Assembly: GCA_965197555.1 (NCBI GenBank)
Contig: OZ240213.1
Span: 2,914,001-2,978,000, forward strand
DNA length: 64,000 nt
Direction of reading: 5' to 3'
Origin: G965197555 sp965197555
GTDB lineage: Bacteria; Chloroflexota; Dehalococcoidia; Lucifugimonadales; UBA3495
The translations under genes and the position numbers were made by a program. The notes below the pieces were generated by a model that was given only the letters and a program-made list of their open reading frames with translations, searched no databases and was not told the origin of the DNA. Within the stretch, counting starts at the first letter, position 1. Each line of letters starts with the position of its first letter. Shown piece after piece: positions 54,101 through 62,694 of this stretch.

Positions 54101-54407
54101 AGTTTCCCGTCCATTCACTGCTGGCGGCCCTGCTTAATGCGGACTGCCAATACCCATGAAAGTTTTGGCGGTCGAAGGACTGGTCGAACAGCCGCCAAAT
54201 TCCCAATCTCCGGCTGACGGCCTCTTTCACAATCGCAAACGCTTCGAGTAGACCGTCGTGGGCCTCTTGGGATTGCTGGAGGTACTTCAGGCGCCACAGC
54301 GCGCTCCGCAGCTCCTGGTCGGAATGAGCCGTGAAGTTATGTCGCCGAATAATCCCCACCATGGATCGGCATGCCTGGGCTGAAAGCCTCTTTGACGGAA
54401 TTCGCAT
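51192..54407 (-). CDS. Divergent SecA-like translocase ATPase
   Basis: About 1071 residues from ATG 54407 (a frame extends to 54536, overlapping the previous gene). SecA motor motifs are clear: Walker A NAGEGKT (about 188-194), AYSTMRELGFDFLRDN, Walker B DEVDHALIDEAATPMIISG (about 294-312), ISGMTGT, GTQSVEQS, IPHNLLNA, ATNMAGRGTDI and NGRSGRQG. Compared with housekeeping SecA it has an N-terminal stretch of roughly 90 extra residues before Walker A and no C-terminal zinc-binding Cys motif. The protein therefore looks like an accessory SecA2-type ATPase dedicated to a few substrates. Its neighbours (lipoprotein, K+ channel) may be clients or partners. Confidence 0.88.
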   Translation of the reverse strand: MRIPSKRLSAQACRSMVGIIRRHNFTAHSDQELRSALWRLKYLQQSQEAHDGLLEAFAIVKEAVSRRLGIWRLFDQSFDRQNFHGYWQSALSRAASSEWTGNLIQAQADPVGHFPDSALGKDGKVVVDTMVRVALEGKSRTSGDILLPAEFYRAVWRKDINGILNFGVTDEQLMAGLYMLQGNIVQMNAGEGKTISAAFPAVVSALEGNPVHIITANDYLAARDAGILAPVYESLGVTVGTILGYMEDDERRHNYRKAVAYSTMRELGFDFLRDNLKSTPEAQVQVESNVAIIDEVDHALIDEAATPMIISGEPLGNRTGIAKIKRTVLELIGLQGWVAQDLADRLASIHSGKAHATLAQLLLADPDNPVLQRSLAGEAGLIKRVQAYAEQNYESLTSELFYIIDPARRFVTLAEKGREVVEQRLGSFYDGQALEESTDSLLAGDGSSFEESLSRSAKITRKLARQYNVGNRLHQMLRAFLLLKRDVHYVVTEDSIVLIDQYTGRPKPDCIYQHGLQSALEVKEGLLPHSESEVLGQISVEGFIKRYRMISGMTGTASSSAAEFQQRYDLPVVVLPPFQDLKRVDEGYRIYLTDQDKTSAIIDEVSRCHQVGQPVLVGTQSVEQSAKLACLLSEKSIPHNLLNAVNCDSEAQIVRDAGKFGAVTVATNMAGRGTDILLEADLDSRITEQFVHVITELLSTEAGAVQVNCHSKPEARIMRTALVRAGLFKTVPGNSPDSHHISVTMKSGAAQPHRHLKLDFSLGLRVIGTEINLTPRVDLQLNGRSGRQGAFGMTQEFLSLEDRLINLHVEGILKHSKCRNLDQAGRTYYAGNEINEHVIELQRAAELEVETQTGLIQDYLAVSDWQTHLFYRSRQQVVQCPVGSGILWNMSVRLAHEQAADLVGSYFPDATFEQYATQFDRMADEVRWRYQVDTGFLKGTDLTLLPEEIGHLFLDRLEELQDSLGRQGFSSLARQTYLRSCDEMWKSHLAQLQDSISNQLLANINHKSAVAHYIGTSVDAWRAIQRRAKAGFLSRLLTLPATQANEQPANKVRLNEDVELLLLGAGDSGRG

Positions 54408-54486
54408 CCGTTCCCCGTCCGAGGGTCGCCTGGTCCACTTGGTATTTGTCCAGATCGACATAGGCATTGAGAGCGACGCGTCGTTG

Positions 54487-55575
54487 CTAATTCTGGGCTG
54501 GCGCCAGGTTTGGGAATATAGTCGCTTGCAGTTCATTCCAGGAAGAGCGCTTTGTGCTTATATATACCAATAGGTCCCCGACGGATAGGACAAGGTCTGC
54601 AAACTTGAAGTGGACCCGCCCGTCGCGGATCATTCCCACTAGGTTAATGTTTTCTTTCATTAATTGAGCGGCTACTTCCTCGTAGTTCATGGGCGCCTGC
54701 CAAATGGAGCCGACCAAGGTGCTCGCCAAGGTGCCTTCAATAAGATTGCTAGTGATTGCATGGGTGAGCTTGGTCACACCAGGGTCCTGGACCTCCTGGA
54801 TTAACAAGTTGTTGGCCATGTCCAAGGTGTACACCAGAGTCACTTCTTGGAGGTTGGCGAACAACAGGTCGTGCTTAGGATTAAGGCACTCAGCTACGAC
54901 CCTTGTTCGAGGGTTTAGCTGATGGATGACTGACGCCACCGCCGCCGCCACGCTGTCACTATGTGGGTCGTCATAGCTAGTGCTCAATACCACGGCCTGG
55001 GTCGCGTGCCTCAACGAGGCCCGGCGGTAGGTTTCTTCCTCCAGAGGAGACCCCCGAACGAAGGAGACATTGGGGTGGCTGAAGGGAAGAGTCTCCAGGG
55101 TGTCAGTAATCACGACGATATCATCCCTCGTGTGACTCGGGTCAGAGATATACTCCTCTACGATCTGGCGGACCCTGTTTTCGTTGGGGAAATGGATGAT
55201 CAACAGGTGTCCCCTTGCTTGCACGTTTGCCATCCCGGTTTGCTCCTTGGTGCGTAGATCAATAATCCAATCGACCAACATCCCGGCAGTAGTTGTGAAC
55301 GCAATCAGCCCAAAGAGAACAATGAATGTCACGGTCCCAATACGGGCGCCAAGGGTGGATGCAGAGAAATCTCCGTACCCAATTGTAGTTATGGAGATAA
55401 TGCTGTACCAGAAGCTGTCGCCAATGGTTAGGTCCGGTTGCGCCACTCCCTCAAAAAAGAAGAAAGTTAGTGCATTGCCAGCAATACTTGATGCCAACAC
55501 GGCTGCCATGAAGGCTAATCCGAGCGCCCTCTTTCGCCGGATACGGTGTACAAGCCTGAAGATCAAATAATACAT
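54487..55575 (-). CDS. Potassium channel with TrkA-type cytoplasmic domain
   Basis: 362 residues: two membrane helices (about 17-41 and 77-100) around a pore loop with the K+ selectivity filter TTIGYGD (63-69), so a two-TM channel subunit. A cytoplasmic RCK/TrkA-N Rossmann domain (about 115-250: GHLLIIHF, VVITDTLE, FVRGSPLEEETYRRA) and a TrkA-C domain follow. In channels of this layout nucleotides or cations at the RCK ring gate the pore. Located between the SecA-like and transglutaminase-like genes, same strand. Confidence 0.92.
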   Translation of the reverse strand: MYYLIFRLVHRIRRKRALGLAFMAAVLASSIAGNALTFFFFEGVAQPDLTIGDSFWYSIISITTIGYGDFSASTLGARIGTVTFIVLFGLIAFTTTAGMLVDWIIDLRTKEQTGMANVQARGHLLIIHFPNENRVRQIVEEYISDPSHTRDDIVVITDTLETLPFSHPNVSFVRGSPLEEETYRRASLRHATQAVVLSTSYDDPHSDSVAAAVASVIHQLNPRTRVVAECLNPKHDLLFANLQEVTLVYTLDMANNLLIQEVQDPGVTKLTHAITSNLIEGTLASTLVGSIWQAPMNYEEVAAQLMKENINLVGMIRDGRVHFKFADLVLSVGDLLVYISTKRSSWNELQATIFPNLAPAQN

Positions 55576-55608
55576 GGAGGGAAGCTCAATCGGGGTTCGA
55601 GAAACTAA

Positions 55609-57024
55609 TCACTGACTGAGTTGAGGCCGGAGCCTGATTATCACCAGCCCCGATTCATGCCTTGGCCCTTCACACTCGTCGAGCCGGGCCAAAAGATGTT
55701 CTTGGGACTGTAGAATTCTCTGGCTGACTTCGGCCTCGGCTTCACTTAATTCAGCACCCAATGATGATTCCAGGGTCCACTCTCTGGTGACAGCGCACTC
55801 AAGTCCGGCCTTTTGGCATACCCCGATGTAGTCTTGGCGGTCCCGGGTGTACTCGCGTTCGCTCTTGAAGGGGATCGGAGTGACGTAAAAATCACTGGAC
55901 AGGAAGAGCCCCAATTCATTGTCAAACACTTGCATTAGGTCGGAGTATGTCCACCAGCCCTCCAGGGCGAAGAAGAGGTTCTCCGGAATGTCTTGGGGTA
56001 CCCGGTGATAGTAGAAGTCCTCCTCGGCCTCGACCATTTTGACCCGAACCGGGCGCTTGTCGTGAACTCCAAGGATGCGTTCTGCTTCGCCATTTTGGAG
56101 GAACAAGAATGGTATGTTGCCATTGGTAGCGTCTACCAGGACCTGGGTGTTGTCTAGATCATATAGCAGCGCTGTGTGCTGCCAAAATCGCATATAGCGC
56201 TTGGCGAAGCGAAAATCGAAGGTTATCAGAAGCTCCCTCAGCTTCTCCACTGGGACCGGACCCGTCGCGTTCTCACCGGCGAGTATATATTCGGACTTTA
56301 GACCGTAGTGGTCGGTGAGAAATTTTAATGCCTGGACTTTTTCGGAACATATTGCTCCGGCGCCGTCGATGATGTTTTCTATGGTCTCGTCACCAGACTT
56401 GTAGACCAACTTTTTGCCAGTGAACCGGGAATAGTTCTCGAATTGGCTGTCCCAAACCCTTCGAGACAGGGCCTCCAGCAACTTCAGTTTTTGACTTGGC
56501 GTTTCCAACCGGAGGATGCATTCGCTCTCTGTTGGAGAATACCTTCCTTCCAGTTCGTTTCTCACGAAGCTGGAAAATTTGTCAGGGTCACGGAGCCACT
56601 TCCGTTCGTGGAACCCCACCCAATTTCGGTCGTAGTCCACGTTCATGCGATCAACCGAGATGTCTATCACCGAAACTTCCTGCTCTGCCACCCAGGCCGT
56701 ATAGTTGGTGGGAACTTGGTCCAGTTCAATGGACCGGTTACTCTCCGGGTCATCCCCCTTGAACACGGTGCCGGAGTATATGTCCGTTAGATGGCCGCTA
56801 TCGGTGCACCCGTAGACTAGGTCCTGCAACGCATACAGGGCATCGGCGGACCTTTGGGTAATGCGGGACTCCCTGAGGAAGAGATCAATGGGGGCATTCT
56901 TGAGGTACTTGTCCAGGAGTTCGCTTAAAGGCAGCGCAGCATCTTGTAAGTCCATGCGCAGAGTGCACTTCCTATTCGAAACCACATCGTTAAGCTGAAG
57001 TATTTGGCTCCCGCGGGTCTCCAT
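55609..57024 (-). CDS. Transglutaminase-fold protein
   Basis: 471 residues, no signal peptide. A central papain-like/transglutaminase triad can be traced: Cys226 in GAGAICSEKVQALKF, His283 in WQHTALLYDLD and Asp298 in VLVDATNGN, with spacing and surrounding pattern as in transglutaminase-like proteins. The flanking N-terminal 200 residues and C-terminal 150 residues match nothing I know. Transglutaminase-fold enzymes make or break amide bonds, and with a polyamine decarboxylase two genes upstream, polyamine conjugation or deamidation is an attractive guess. Probably in one operon with genes 51192-59695. Confidence 0.65.
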   Translation of the reverse strand: METRGSQILQLNDVVSNRKCTLRMDLQDAALPLSELLDKYLKNAPIDLFLRESRITQRSADALYALQDLVYGCTDSGHLTDIYSGTVFKGDDPESNRSIELDQVPTNYTAWVAEQEVSVIDISVDRMNVDYDRNWVGFHERKWLRDPDKFSSFVRNELEGRYSPTESECILRLETPSQKLKLLEALSRRVWDSQFENYSRFTGKKLVYKSGDETIENIIDGAGAICSEKVQALKFLTDHYGLKSEYILAGENATGPVPVEKLRELLITFDFRFAKRYMRFWQHTALLYDLDNTQVLVDATNGNIPFLFLQNGEAERILGVHDKRPVRVKMVEAEEDFYYHRVPQDIPENLFFALEGWWTYSDLMQVFDNELGLFLSSDFYVTPIPFKSEREYTRDRQDYIGVCQKAGLECAVTREWTLESSLGAELSEAEAEVSQRILQSQEHLLARLDECEGPRHESGLVIIRLRPQLSQ

Positions 57025-57078
57025 TTGTGTAACTCAGTGGTGTGAGTAATATCACCGCTGTTGGAAGAGCTGGTCTGA

Positions 57079-58443
57079 TTAGAGAATCAACTGTTGAGCA
57101 ACAAAGGACTCGTGCACCGTGGAGCTGGGTGCTGCGCCTTTCTCTACGGTGGCTTGCAGCAACGGTCTTCGGACCGCTTGGGGATCTATGCCTGCTTTCA
57201 ACGCCGTCATGACGCCGAGTGCCTCCCAATAGTTTTCCACGCGGTAAAATTGTCCCGGCGACCAAGGCAAACTCGCCAGGTCGTTGGTCATAAGGTTCTT
57301 GTTCTCCCGGACCGCGATCACCGGGATGCCTTGCTCCAGCGCAGCCAACGTGGGAAGCCCCAGACACCCGTCGGGGATCACCAAGCAGGAAACATCCTGT
57401 ACTGTCAGCACGCTGTGGTGCTCCATAGCTCCGGGGTCTGACACGATCCTAGGGCTCCTTTGCAGTCCCTTGAGAATGCTCTGCATAAAGGTTAATGAGA
57501 TGGCCTCCGCCGCCATCCTGGGGTCCACGACACCGGTTTCCATATTGGCGATTTCTTGTGTTTCCAACATGGGAGCGTGGGCTGAGGGAACATCGTAGAC
57601 CGTCGAGATTGTGTGGGTGAGCATGGCTTCAACACCGCCCCAGGGGTTGAGCATGTTCCCGTCGCTCTCGAAATAGTCAATGTGGTAGCTAAGGGGGACC
57701 GCAATCACAGATGAAATAGCCACCGCGTCATAGCTATCGCGGTGCTGATCCAGGATGTCGAACAACCGGTCGATGCCATCGACACTACCCGACACACGCC
57801 CAGACATAGTGTACTGTGACCGCATATCGAGGGGAGGGCCCATCTCCATGATTTCGGGACAGAACAACCCGTAGGAGGAGCGGGCTGCGTTGACAGCGTT
57901 GATCGCGGCTTCCACAAAAAACGGATCGGGATGAGAGTCGACCACCACCAATACCCGGTTGGACCTTACCGGTTGTAATCCGATGCTACCCATCAGCAAC
58001 CGGCAGACCGCGCTGCCTTCCACGTACAACGTGTTGTCCCGGATATCGATCAGGTCCGACCCGTTGAGGACGTTGGGATGAGTAATAAGGGTGTCGCATA
58101 ACGAGGACATAAGGGTGGCAACCGGGGTGGCGTCTCCCGCGTGGCCACCAATCTCTGCTCCAATGCCCGTTGGTACCAGCAGAACGGCGTTGAATGTTTT
58201 GGTGTTTTCGATGTTCCTTTTCTTGAATGCTAGGACCGGGCTAGTTACCGGCTGATCGAGTTTATGGTGGCCGCTGAATGTGGTGACCTCACATTTATAT
58301 TGATTTTTGGTTGACTCGGATATAATGATTCTAATGGGCTCGGCGGCGGCGATTTGTTGCCGGACTCCGTGGGCCACCTGCTCAAGGATTCTCCCCTTTG
58401 TGACGTCGACCGGGAATTGGATCTCGGACTCATACAAGTACAT
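57079..58443 (-). CDS. DUF3326 family protein
   Basis: 454 residues. FNAVLLVPTGIGAEIGGHAGDA (the family signature, about 84-105 from the chosen start), RVLVVVDSHPDPFFVEAA and HSVLTVQDVSCLVIPDGCLG identify DUF3326, of unknown function. A nucleotide- or cofactor-binding role is suggested by the Gly-rich segment. ATG 58443 overlaps the end of the decarboxylase gene by 14 bases, so the two are translationally coupled and probably work on one pathway. A longer frame to 58500 is less likely. Confidence 0.82.
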   Translation of the reverse strand: MYLYESEIQFPVDVTKGRILEQVAHGVRQQIAAAEPIRIIISESTKNQYKCEVTTFSGHHKLDQPVTSPVLAFKKRNIENTKTFNAVLLVPTGIGAEIGGHAGDATPVATLMSSLCDTLITHPNVLNGSDLIDIRDNTLYVEGSAVCRLLMGSIGLQPVRSNRVLVVVDSHPDPFFVEAAINAVNAARSSYGLFCPEIMEMGPPLDMRSQYTMSGRVSGSVDGIDRLFDILDQHRDSYDAVAISSVIAVPLSYHIDYFESDGNMLNPWGGVEAMLTHTISTVYDVPSAHAPMLETQEIANMETGVVDPRMAAEAISLTFMQSILKGLQRSPRIVSDPGAMEHHSVLTVQDVSCLVIPDGCLGLPTLAALEQGIPVIAVRENKNLMTNDLASLPWSPGQFYRVENYWEALGVMTALKAGIDPQAVRRPLLQATVEKGAAPSSTVHESFVAQQLIL

Positions 58444-59695
58444 CGGGCCCAATCCCCCAGCGAGCCGCGTACTGGTTGTATGTGAAATGGCTCTTTTCAA
58501 TCAGCTCCCCCTCAGGGGTCGCCGCGTATACCGACGGTAAAGGGAACCCGTTGAACGTGTTGGCTTTGGTTAGGGTATATGCCCCCGCGTTGTTGAACAC
58601 AACTTTATCCCCTACGTGCAGGTCCCTGGGAAACCGGTAAGTACCGAACAGGTCCCCGGCCAAGCAGGTGCTCCCAGCAAGAATGAACTCATTGGGCGCA
58701 TCGTCTTCGTGACCCATCACATCCGGCTCGAAATCGTACTCGAAGACCTCCGGCATGTGGTTGACCGAGGTGTCCAAGACGACGACCTTCGAGCCGCCGC
58801 TGGGGAACACGTCAATGACGGTGGAGACTAGATATCCGGCGGACCGGATTAGAGCAGCTCCCGGCTCAAAGAAAACCTGGAGGTCAAACCGGGATTTGAG
58901 GAGATCTACTGCGGCGTCAAGCGCCTCAAGGTTTTGTCCATCGTCAAAGAGGTAGCCGCCACCGAGATTTATCCAATTCAACCCAGGCAATATGTCTGCT
59001 GCTGCGCTGTGGAGGTGCTTTACCGTGGTGAGTAGCTCGCCGAAATCCGGTGAATCACAGTTGGAGTGGAATAGAATCCCGTCGAGACCAGCGAGCCGGC
59101 CGGGGTCTCTGTTATAGGTGGACACTAGTTCGTCAAGAGGGACACCCAATTTGGAATCAGGCCGGCAAGGATCGTATCGCTCGTCATCCAGGAATGAGAT
59201 TTGAGGATTCACCCTTATCCCGCAGCTCGATTGTGGATAGAGGCGGTCCTGATACATATCCCATTGGTTCAACGAGTTGAAAGCGACGAAGTCACAGAGG
59301 GAGCCGATGGCATCGACATCTTGGCACTTGATCCCAGGGCTGGTGATGTGAATCGATCCATGTTGACCGACGACGCTCCTAGCGAGCCGCGCTTCAAACA
59401 GAGAGCTGACGGCGAACCCATCCAAACGGGGCGCCATGATTTTCAAAGCATCGGCAAAGGAAAACGACTTGATGGAGAACAGGACCTGGCATTGATCATT
59501 CTTTCGGAGCGAGTCCGTGTGGTCTAGCAGGTGATTGATAATGCCTTCGTCATACACAAATGCCGGCGTTGAGATACGGTCCAGCCCATCCTGGAAATTG
59601 CATGCGTCCTTGGTTGCAGAGATAACCAGCCCGATGGGATTTACTCCTTGGCTTCCTATCGCACGCATGTCAATGATGAGGCACCGGCTTGGCAC
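58430..59695 (-). CDS. PLP fold-III decarboxylase, carboxynorspermidine-decarboxylase-like
   Basis: Up to 421 residues of the alanine-racemase-fold decarboxylases. TPAFVYDEGIINH opens the barrel and FSIKSFSFADAL has the PLP Lys (about 74). INLGGGYLF is the phosphate loop. FFEPGAALIRSAG and later AGSTCLAGDLFG, with the catalytic Cys, fit carboxynorspermidine or diaminopimelate-type decarboxylases. Size and motifs favour the polyamine branch, which makes (nor)spermidine from a carboxylated precursor. The true start may be ATG 59668. No carboxynorspermidine dehydrogenase is in view. Coupled to DUF3326. Confidence 0.8.
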   Translation of the reverse strand: MPSRCLIIDMRAIGSQGVNPIGLVISATKDACNFQDGLDRISTPAFVYDEGIINHLLDHTDSLRKNDQCQVLFSIKSFSFADALKIMAPRLDGFAVSSLFEARLARSVVGQHGSIHITSPGIKCQDVDAIGSLCDFVAFNSLNQWDMYQDRLYPQSSCGIRVNPQISFLDDERYDPCRPDSKLGVPLDELVSTYNRDPGRLAGLDGILFHSNCDSPDFGELLTTVKHLHSAAADILPGLNWINLGGGYLFDDGQNLEALDAAVDLLKSRFDLQVFFEPGAALIRSAGYLVSTVIDVFPSGGSKVVVLDTSVNHMPEVFEYDFEPDVMGHEDDAPNEFILAGSTCLAGDLFGTYRFPRDLHVGDKVVFNNAGAYTLTKANTFNGFPLPSVYAATPEGELIEKSHFTYNQYAARWGIGPDVLV

Positions 59696-59839
59696 GCCGG
59701 TAAGGTAGAAGGGTATTCTAGCACACCGGGATTAGACCAATGGAGCTTCAGGCGCTAAGTTGATTTGTGAGAGATGGGCCGCGGCCGACCAAGCAACTCT
59801 ACCCGCAGCTTTAGGCGGAATAGTCCGGGGACAGGTTGG

Positions 59840-61462
59840 TCATAACCCCAAGATGTTGCCGTCCTTGTCCACGTCCAAAGCTCTGGGAGCGCCGGGTAGT
59901 CCCGGCATCGTAACAATACTGCCTGCAATAGGGTACAAGAATCCAGCCCCGATGGACGCTCGAATGTCTGACACTTCGAAAGTATAGCCGGAGGGCCGGC
60001 CTTTGCGTCCGGGCGCGTGGGACAAGGAAAGGTGAGTCTTGGCCATGGATACAGGCAGCTTGCCCCAACCCTGGGCTTCGAAAGCTCTCAGTCGTTGTCG
60101 GGCTACCGGTTGCAATTCCGCGCCGTCAGCAGCATAGACCTTGGTGGCCAGGGCGTGGATTTTTTCTTCTGCTGTCGCGTCCTCCGGGTACAAATAGGAC
60201 AGCTCGGGGTCGTCACCATCAGTGGCCGCAACCACGGCCTCGGCCAAGTCCACACCACCGTCGCCGCCCTCAGTAAACACCCTGCTTTCAACGGCCGCGA
60301 AAGCTCCGGCGGCCTTGGCGTAGTCTTTTACGATAGCAATTTCACTAGGAGTGTCGGAAGGGAACTGGTTTATCGCTACCACGACGGGGAGCCCGAAGGA
60401 CCGCACCAACTGTATGTGATGCTCCAAGTTGGCGATACCGTTGCGTACTGCATCGTCATTCGGAATTTCCAGCTCTCTGCGGCGGGCTCCGCCGTGCCAC
60501 TTTATTGCTCGCACCGAAGCCACCAACACTGCAGCACTTGGATTTAGCCCGCTGAATCTGACCTTGATATGCATGAACTTCTCGAACCCCAGATCGGCGC
60601 CAAAGCCTGCTTCGGTCAGCACATAGTCAGCGTAATTGAGTCCAATGCGATCGGCCACCACCGAGCTACAGCCATGGGCGATATTGCCAAAGGGCCCTGT
60701 GTGCACTATGACTGGTTGCCCTTCCGTCGTCTGTACCAGATTGGGTTGAATAGCGTAGCGCAAAAGCGACATCATCGAGCCTACGGCGGACACGTCTCCG
60801 GCAGTAACCGGCTTGCCATCTTTGGTGTAGCCCACAACCACTTTGGTCAACCGGCTCCTTAGGTCCTCTAGGCCGGAGGACAGTGCCAGGATCGCCATAA
60901 TTTCCGACGCGGTGACGATGTCGAAGCCCGACTCTCGCACCGGCGCGTTGGCGGACCCACCTATGCCCGTGACGATCGTCCGCAACGCCCGGTCCTCCAC
61001 GTCAATGACACGACGCCAGGTGACTCCAGAGGGATCAAGGCCTGGAATTTGGCCCCGTTGCGCTGCGTTGTCGGTCAAAGCAGACAGCAGATTGTGGGCA
61101 GAAGCAACAGCATGGGCGTCGCCAGTGAAATGGACATTTACTTCGTCTTCGGGCTCGATCTTGGACTTCCCCCCGCCGGTGCCTCCACCCTTGATGCCAA
61201 ATATGGGGCCCAGAGACGGCTCCCGTAGCGTCGCTACCACATTCTTTCCCAGCTTTCCCATGCCCTGGGTCAGTCCCACCGTCGTGGTCGTCTTGCCTTC
61301 CCCGGCAGGGGTGGGGGTTATTCCAGTCACAACGACCAGTTTCCCGCGGCGGCCGTTTTGGGCCATCAGTTCCAGGGGAATCTTGGCTTTGTAATGCCCG
61401 TATGGAATCACCACCTTGGGGTCCAGTCCCAGGGCTTCAGAAATCTGCGCTATCGGTCGCAT
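59840..61462 (-). CDS. fhs: Formate-tetrahydrofolate ligase
   Basis: 540 residues, near the family's usual length. It uses ATP to join formate to tetrahydrofolate, feeding one-carbon metabolism. The P-loop TPAGEGKTTT (about 51-60), the following REPSLGPIFGIKGGGTGGG, HFTGDAHAV and KWHGGA are all intact, and the C-terminal PIAGSIVTMPGLPGAP closes the protein as in functional enzymes. ATG 61462 with GGGGAG upstream. Stands alone between the polyamine-like genes and a divergent epimerase. Confidence 0.97.
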   Translation of the reverse strand: MRPIAQISEALGLDPKVVIPYGHYKAKIPLELMAQNGRRGKLVVVTGITPTPAGEGKTTTTVGLTQGMGKLGKNVVATLREPSLGPIFGIKGGGTGGGKSKIEPEDEVNVHFTGDAHAVASAHNLLSALTDNAAQRGQIPGLDPSGVTWRRVIDVEDRALRTIVTGIGGSANAPVRESGFDIVTASEIMAILALSSGLEDLRSRLTKVVVGYTKDGKPVTAGDVSAVGSMMSLLRYAIQPNLVQTTEGQPVIVHTGPFGNIAHGCSSVVADRIGLNYADYVLTEAGFGADLGFEKFMHIKVRFSGLNPSAAVLVASVRAIKWHGGARRRELEIPNDDAVRNGIANLEHHIQLVRSFGLPVVVAINQFPSDTPSEIAIVKDYAKAAGAFAAVESRVFTEGGDGGVDLAEAVVAATDGDDPELSYLYPEDATAEEKIHALATKVYAADGAELQPVARQRLRAFEAQGWGKLPVSMAKTHLSLSHAPGRKGRPSGYTFEVSDIRASIGAGFLYPIAGSIVTMPGLPGAPRALDVDKDGNILGL

Positions 61463-61702
61463 TTACTCCCCTTCCCTTCGCAGCTTACTGTTTGAGTTGC
61501 TACTCAATATTACACCCGATTCGGTCTCGGAAATTCCCGGATGGTCCGCTTGTGTGGGAGATGAAACAGCACCATTGATTCGCTTACCGCGAGACAATTG
61601 GCCGACCTGCCCAATACCATTGGCGTATGTATGCTCTTGACGTGCCAATATAACTATCCTGAGGTATCTTATGAGCATCCAACACCAAAGGAAAATAACG
61701 CT

Positions 61703-62680
61703 ATGGTCACACTGGTAACAGGCGGCACGGGATTCGTTGGCAGCAACATTGTGAGGACCCTGGCCCAGAGGGGCCACACAGTCGTCTGCTTCGACATCGT
61801 GCCGCCCAATGACCTGCTCACCCGCTATATCCAACCCTGGGCCAACCAGGTCACATTCCTCCAAGGGGACATACTGGCTCCGGGCGACTTGGAGCAAGCC
61901 GAGGACCAACACATAGATAAGATTATCCATGCCGCGGTGTTTACCGGGGTGCTTCCCGAGGTGGAGGCCAATCGTAGCCGCTCGATCGTGGACATCAACG
62001 TCATGGGCACCACCAATTTGCTGGAGCTGGCCCGGCGGATAAAACCCCAACGTTTCCTCTACGTTAGCTCCGGCTCGGTCTATGGCGACCGTCCTCAAGG
62101 AGAGGAAGTTCTTCAGGAGGACGCCGATCTTCACCCTCGTACCCTTTACGAGTCAACCAAGTACGTCAGTGAACTTTTGACCCACCGCTTCGGTGAGATG
62201 CATGGCTTTCAAACCGTCGCCACCCGCCTGACTTCCCCCTACGGCCCTATGGAGCGGGTTACCGGCCATCGGGCCAATCAGTCGGTGGTCAAAGATCTGA
62301 CCGGGAGGGCCGTGCGCGGCGAGGCCATCGCTGTGAGTGACCGCGGCCTGGGCCGTGACTTCACCTACGTGGCTGACATAGCTGGTGGGATCTGTAGCGT
62401 GTTGGACGCTCCCAACCCATCCCACTTCGCCTACAACATATCGGCGGGCCGCTGGCTAAACCTGGGCGACATTATTGATGCCCTAGCGGAGCTGCGGCCC
62501 GGTATCTCAGTGGTTGAGGCCTCTCCCGGCGGCGACAACGATGTGTCGTACGGCGGCTCCAGGTCCCGGATGGATGTTTCCCGGCTTCGTGACGATATTG
62601 GATTCACCGCGGAGTATGACCTGGCGGCGGGGCTTAACGCTTATATGCAGTGGCGTGAGGAGTATAGCTTCCGGGACTAG
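61703..62680 (+). CDS. NAD-dependent epimerase/dehydratase (extended SDR)
   Basis: 325 residues. TGGTGFVGSNIV (7-18) is the NAD-binding loop. SSGSVYGDRP contains the catalytic Ser, and YESTKYVSE carries the Y-x-x-x-K pair. RDFTYVADIAGGI is the conserved substrate-domain strand of sugar-nucleotide epimerases. ATG 61703 has AAAGGA upstream. UDP-glucose/galactose epimerase-like in pattern, but SDR members of this lineage act on many substrates, so no gene symbol is given. Divergent from fhs with 240 bases between. Confidence 0.88.
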   Translation: MVTLVTGGTGFVGSNIVRTLAQRGHTVVCFDIVPPNDLLTRYIQPWANQVTFLQGDILAPGDLEQAEDQHIDKIIHAAVFTGVLPEVEANRSRSIVDINVMGTTNLLELARRIKPQRFLYVSSGSVYGDRPQGEEVLQEDADLHPRTLYESTKYVSELLTHRFGEMHGFQTVATRLTSPYGPMERVTGHRANQSVVKDLTGRAVRGEAIAVSDRGLGRDFTYVADIAGGICSVLDAPNPSHFAYNISAGRWLNLGDIIDALAELRPGISVVEASPGGDNDVSYGGSRSRMDVSRLRDDIGFTAEYDLAAGLNAYMQWREEYSFRD

Positions 62681-62694
62681 CCCAGAAGTTGGTC

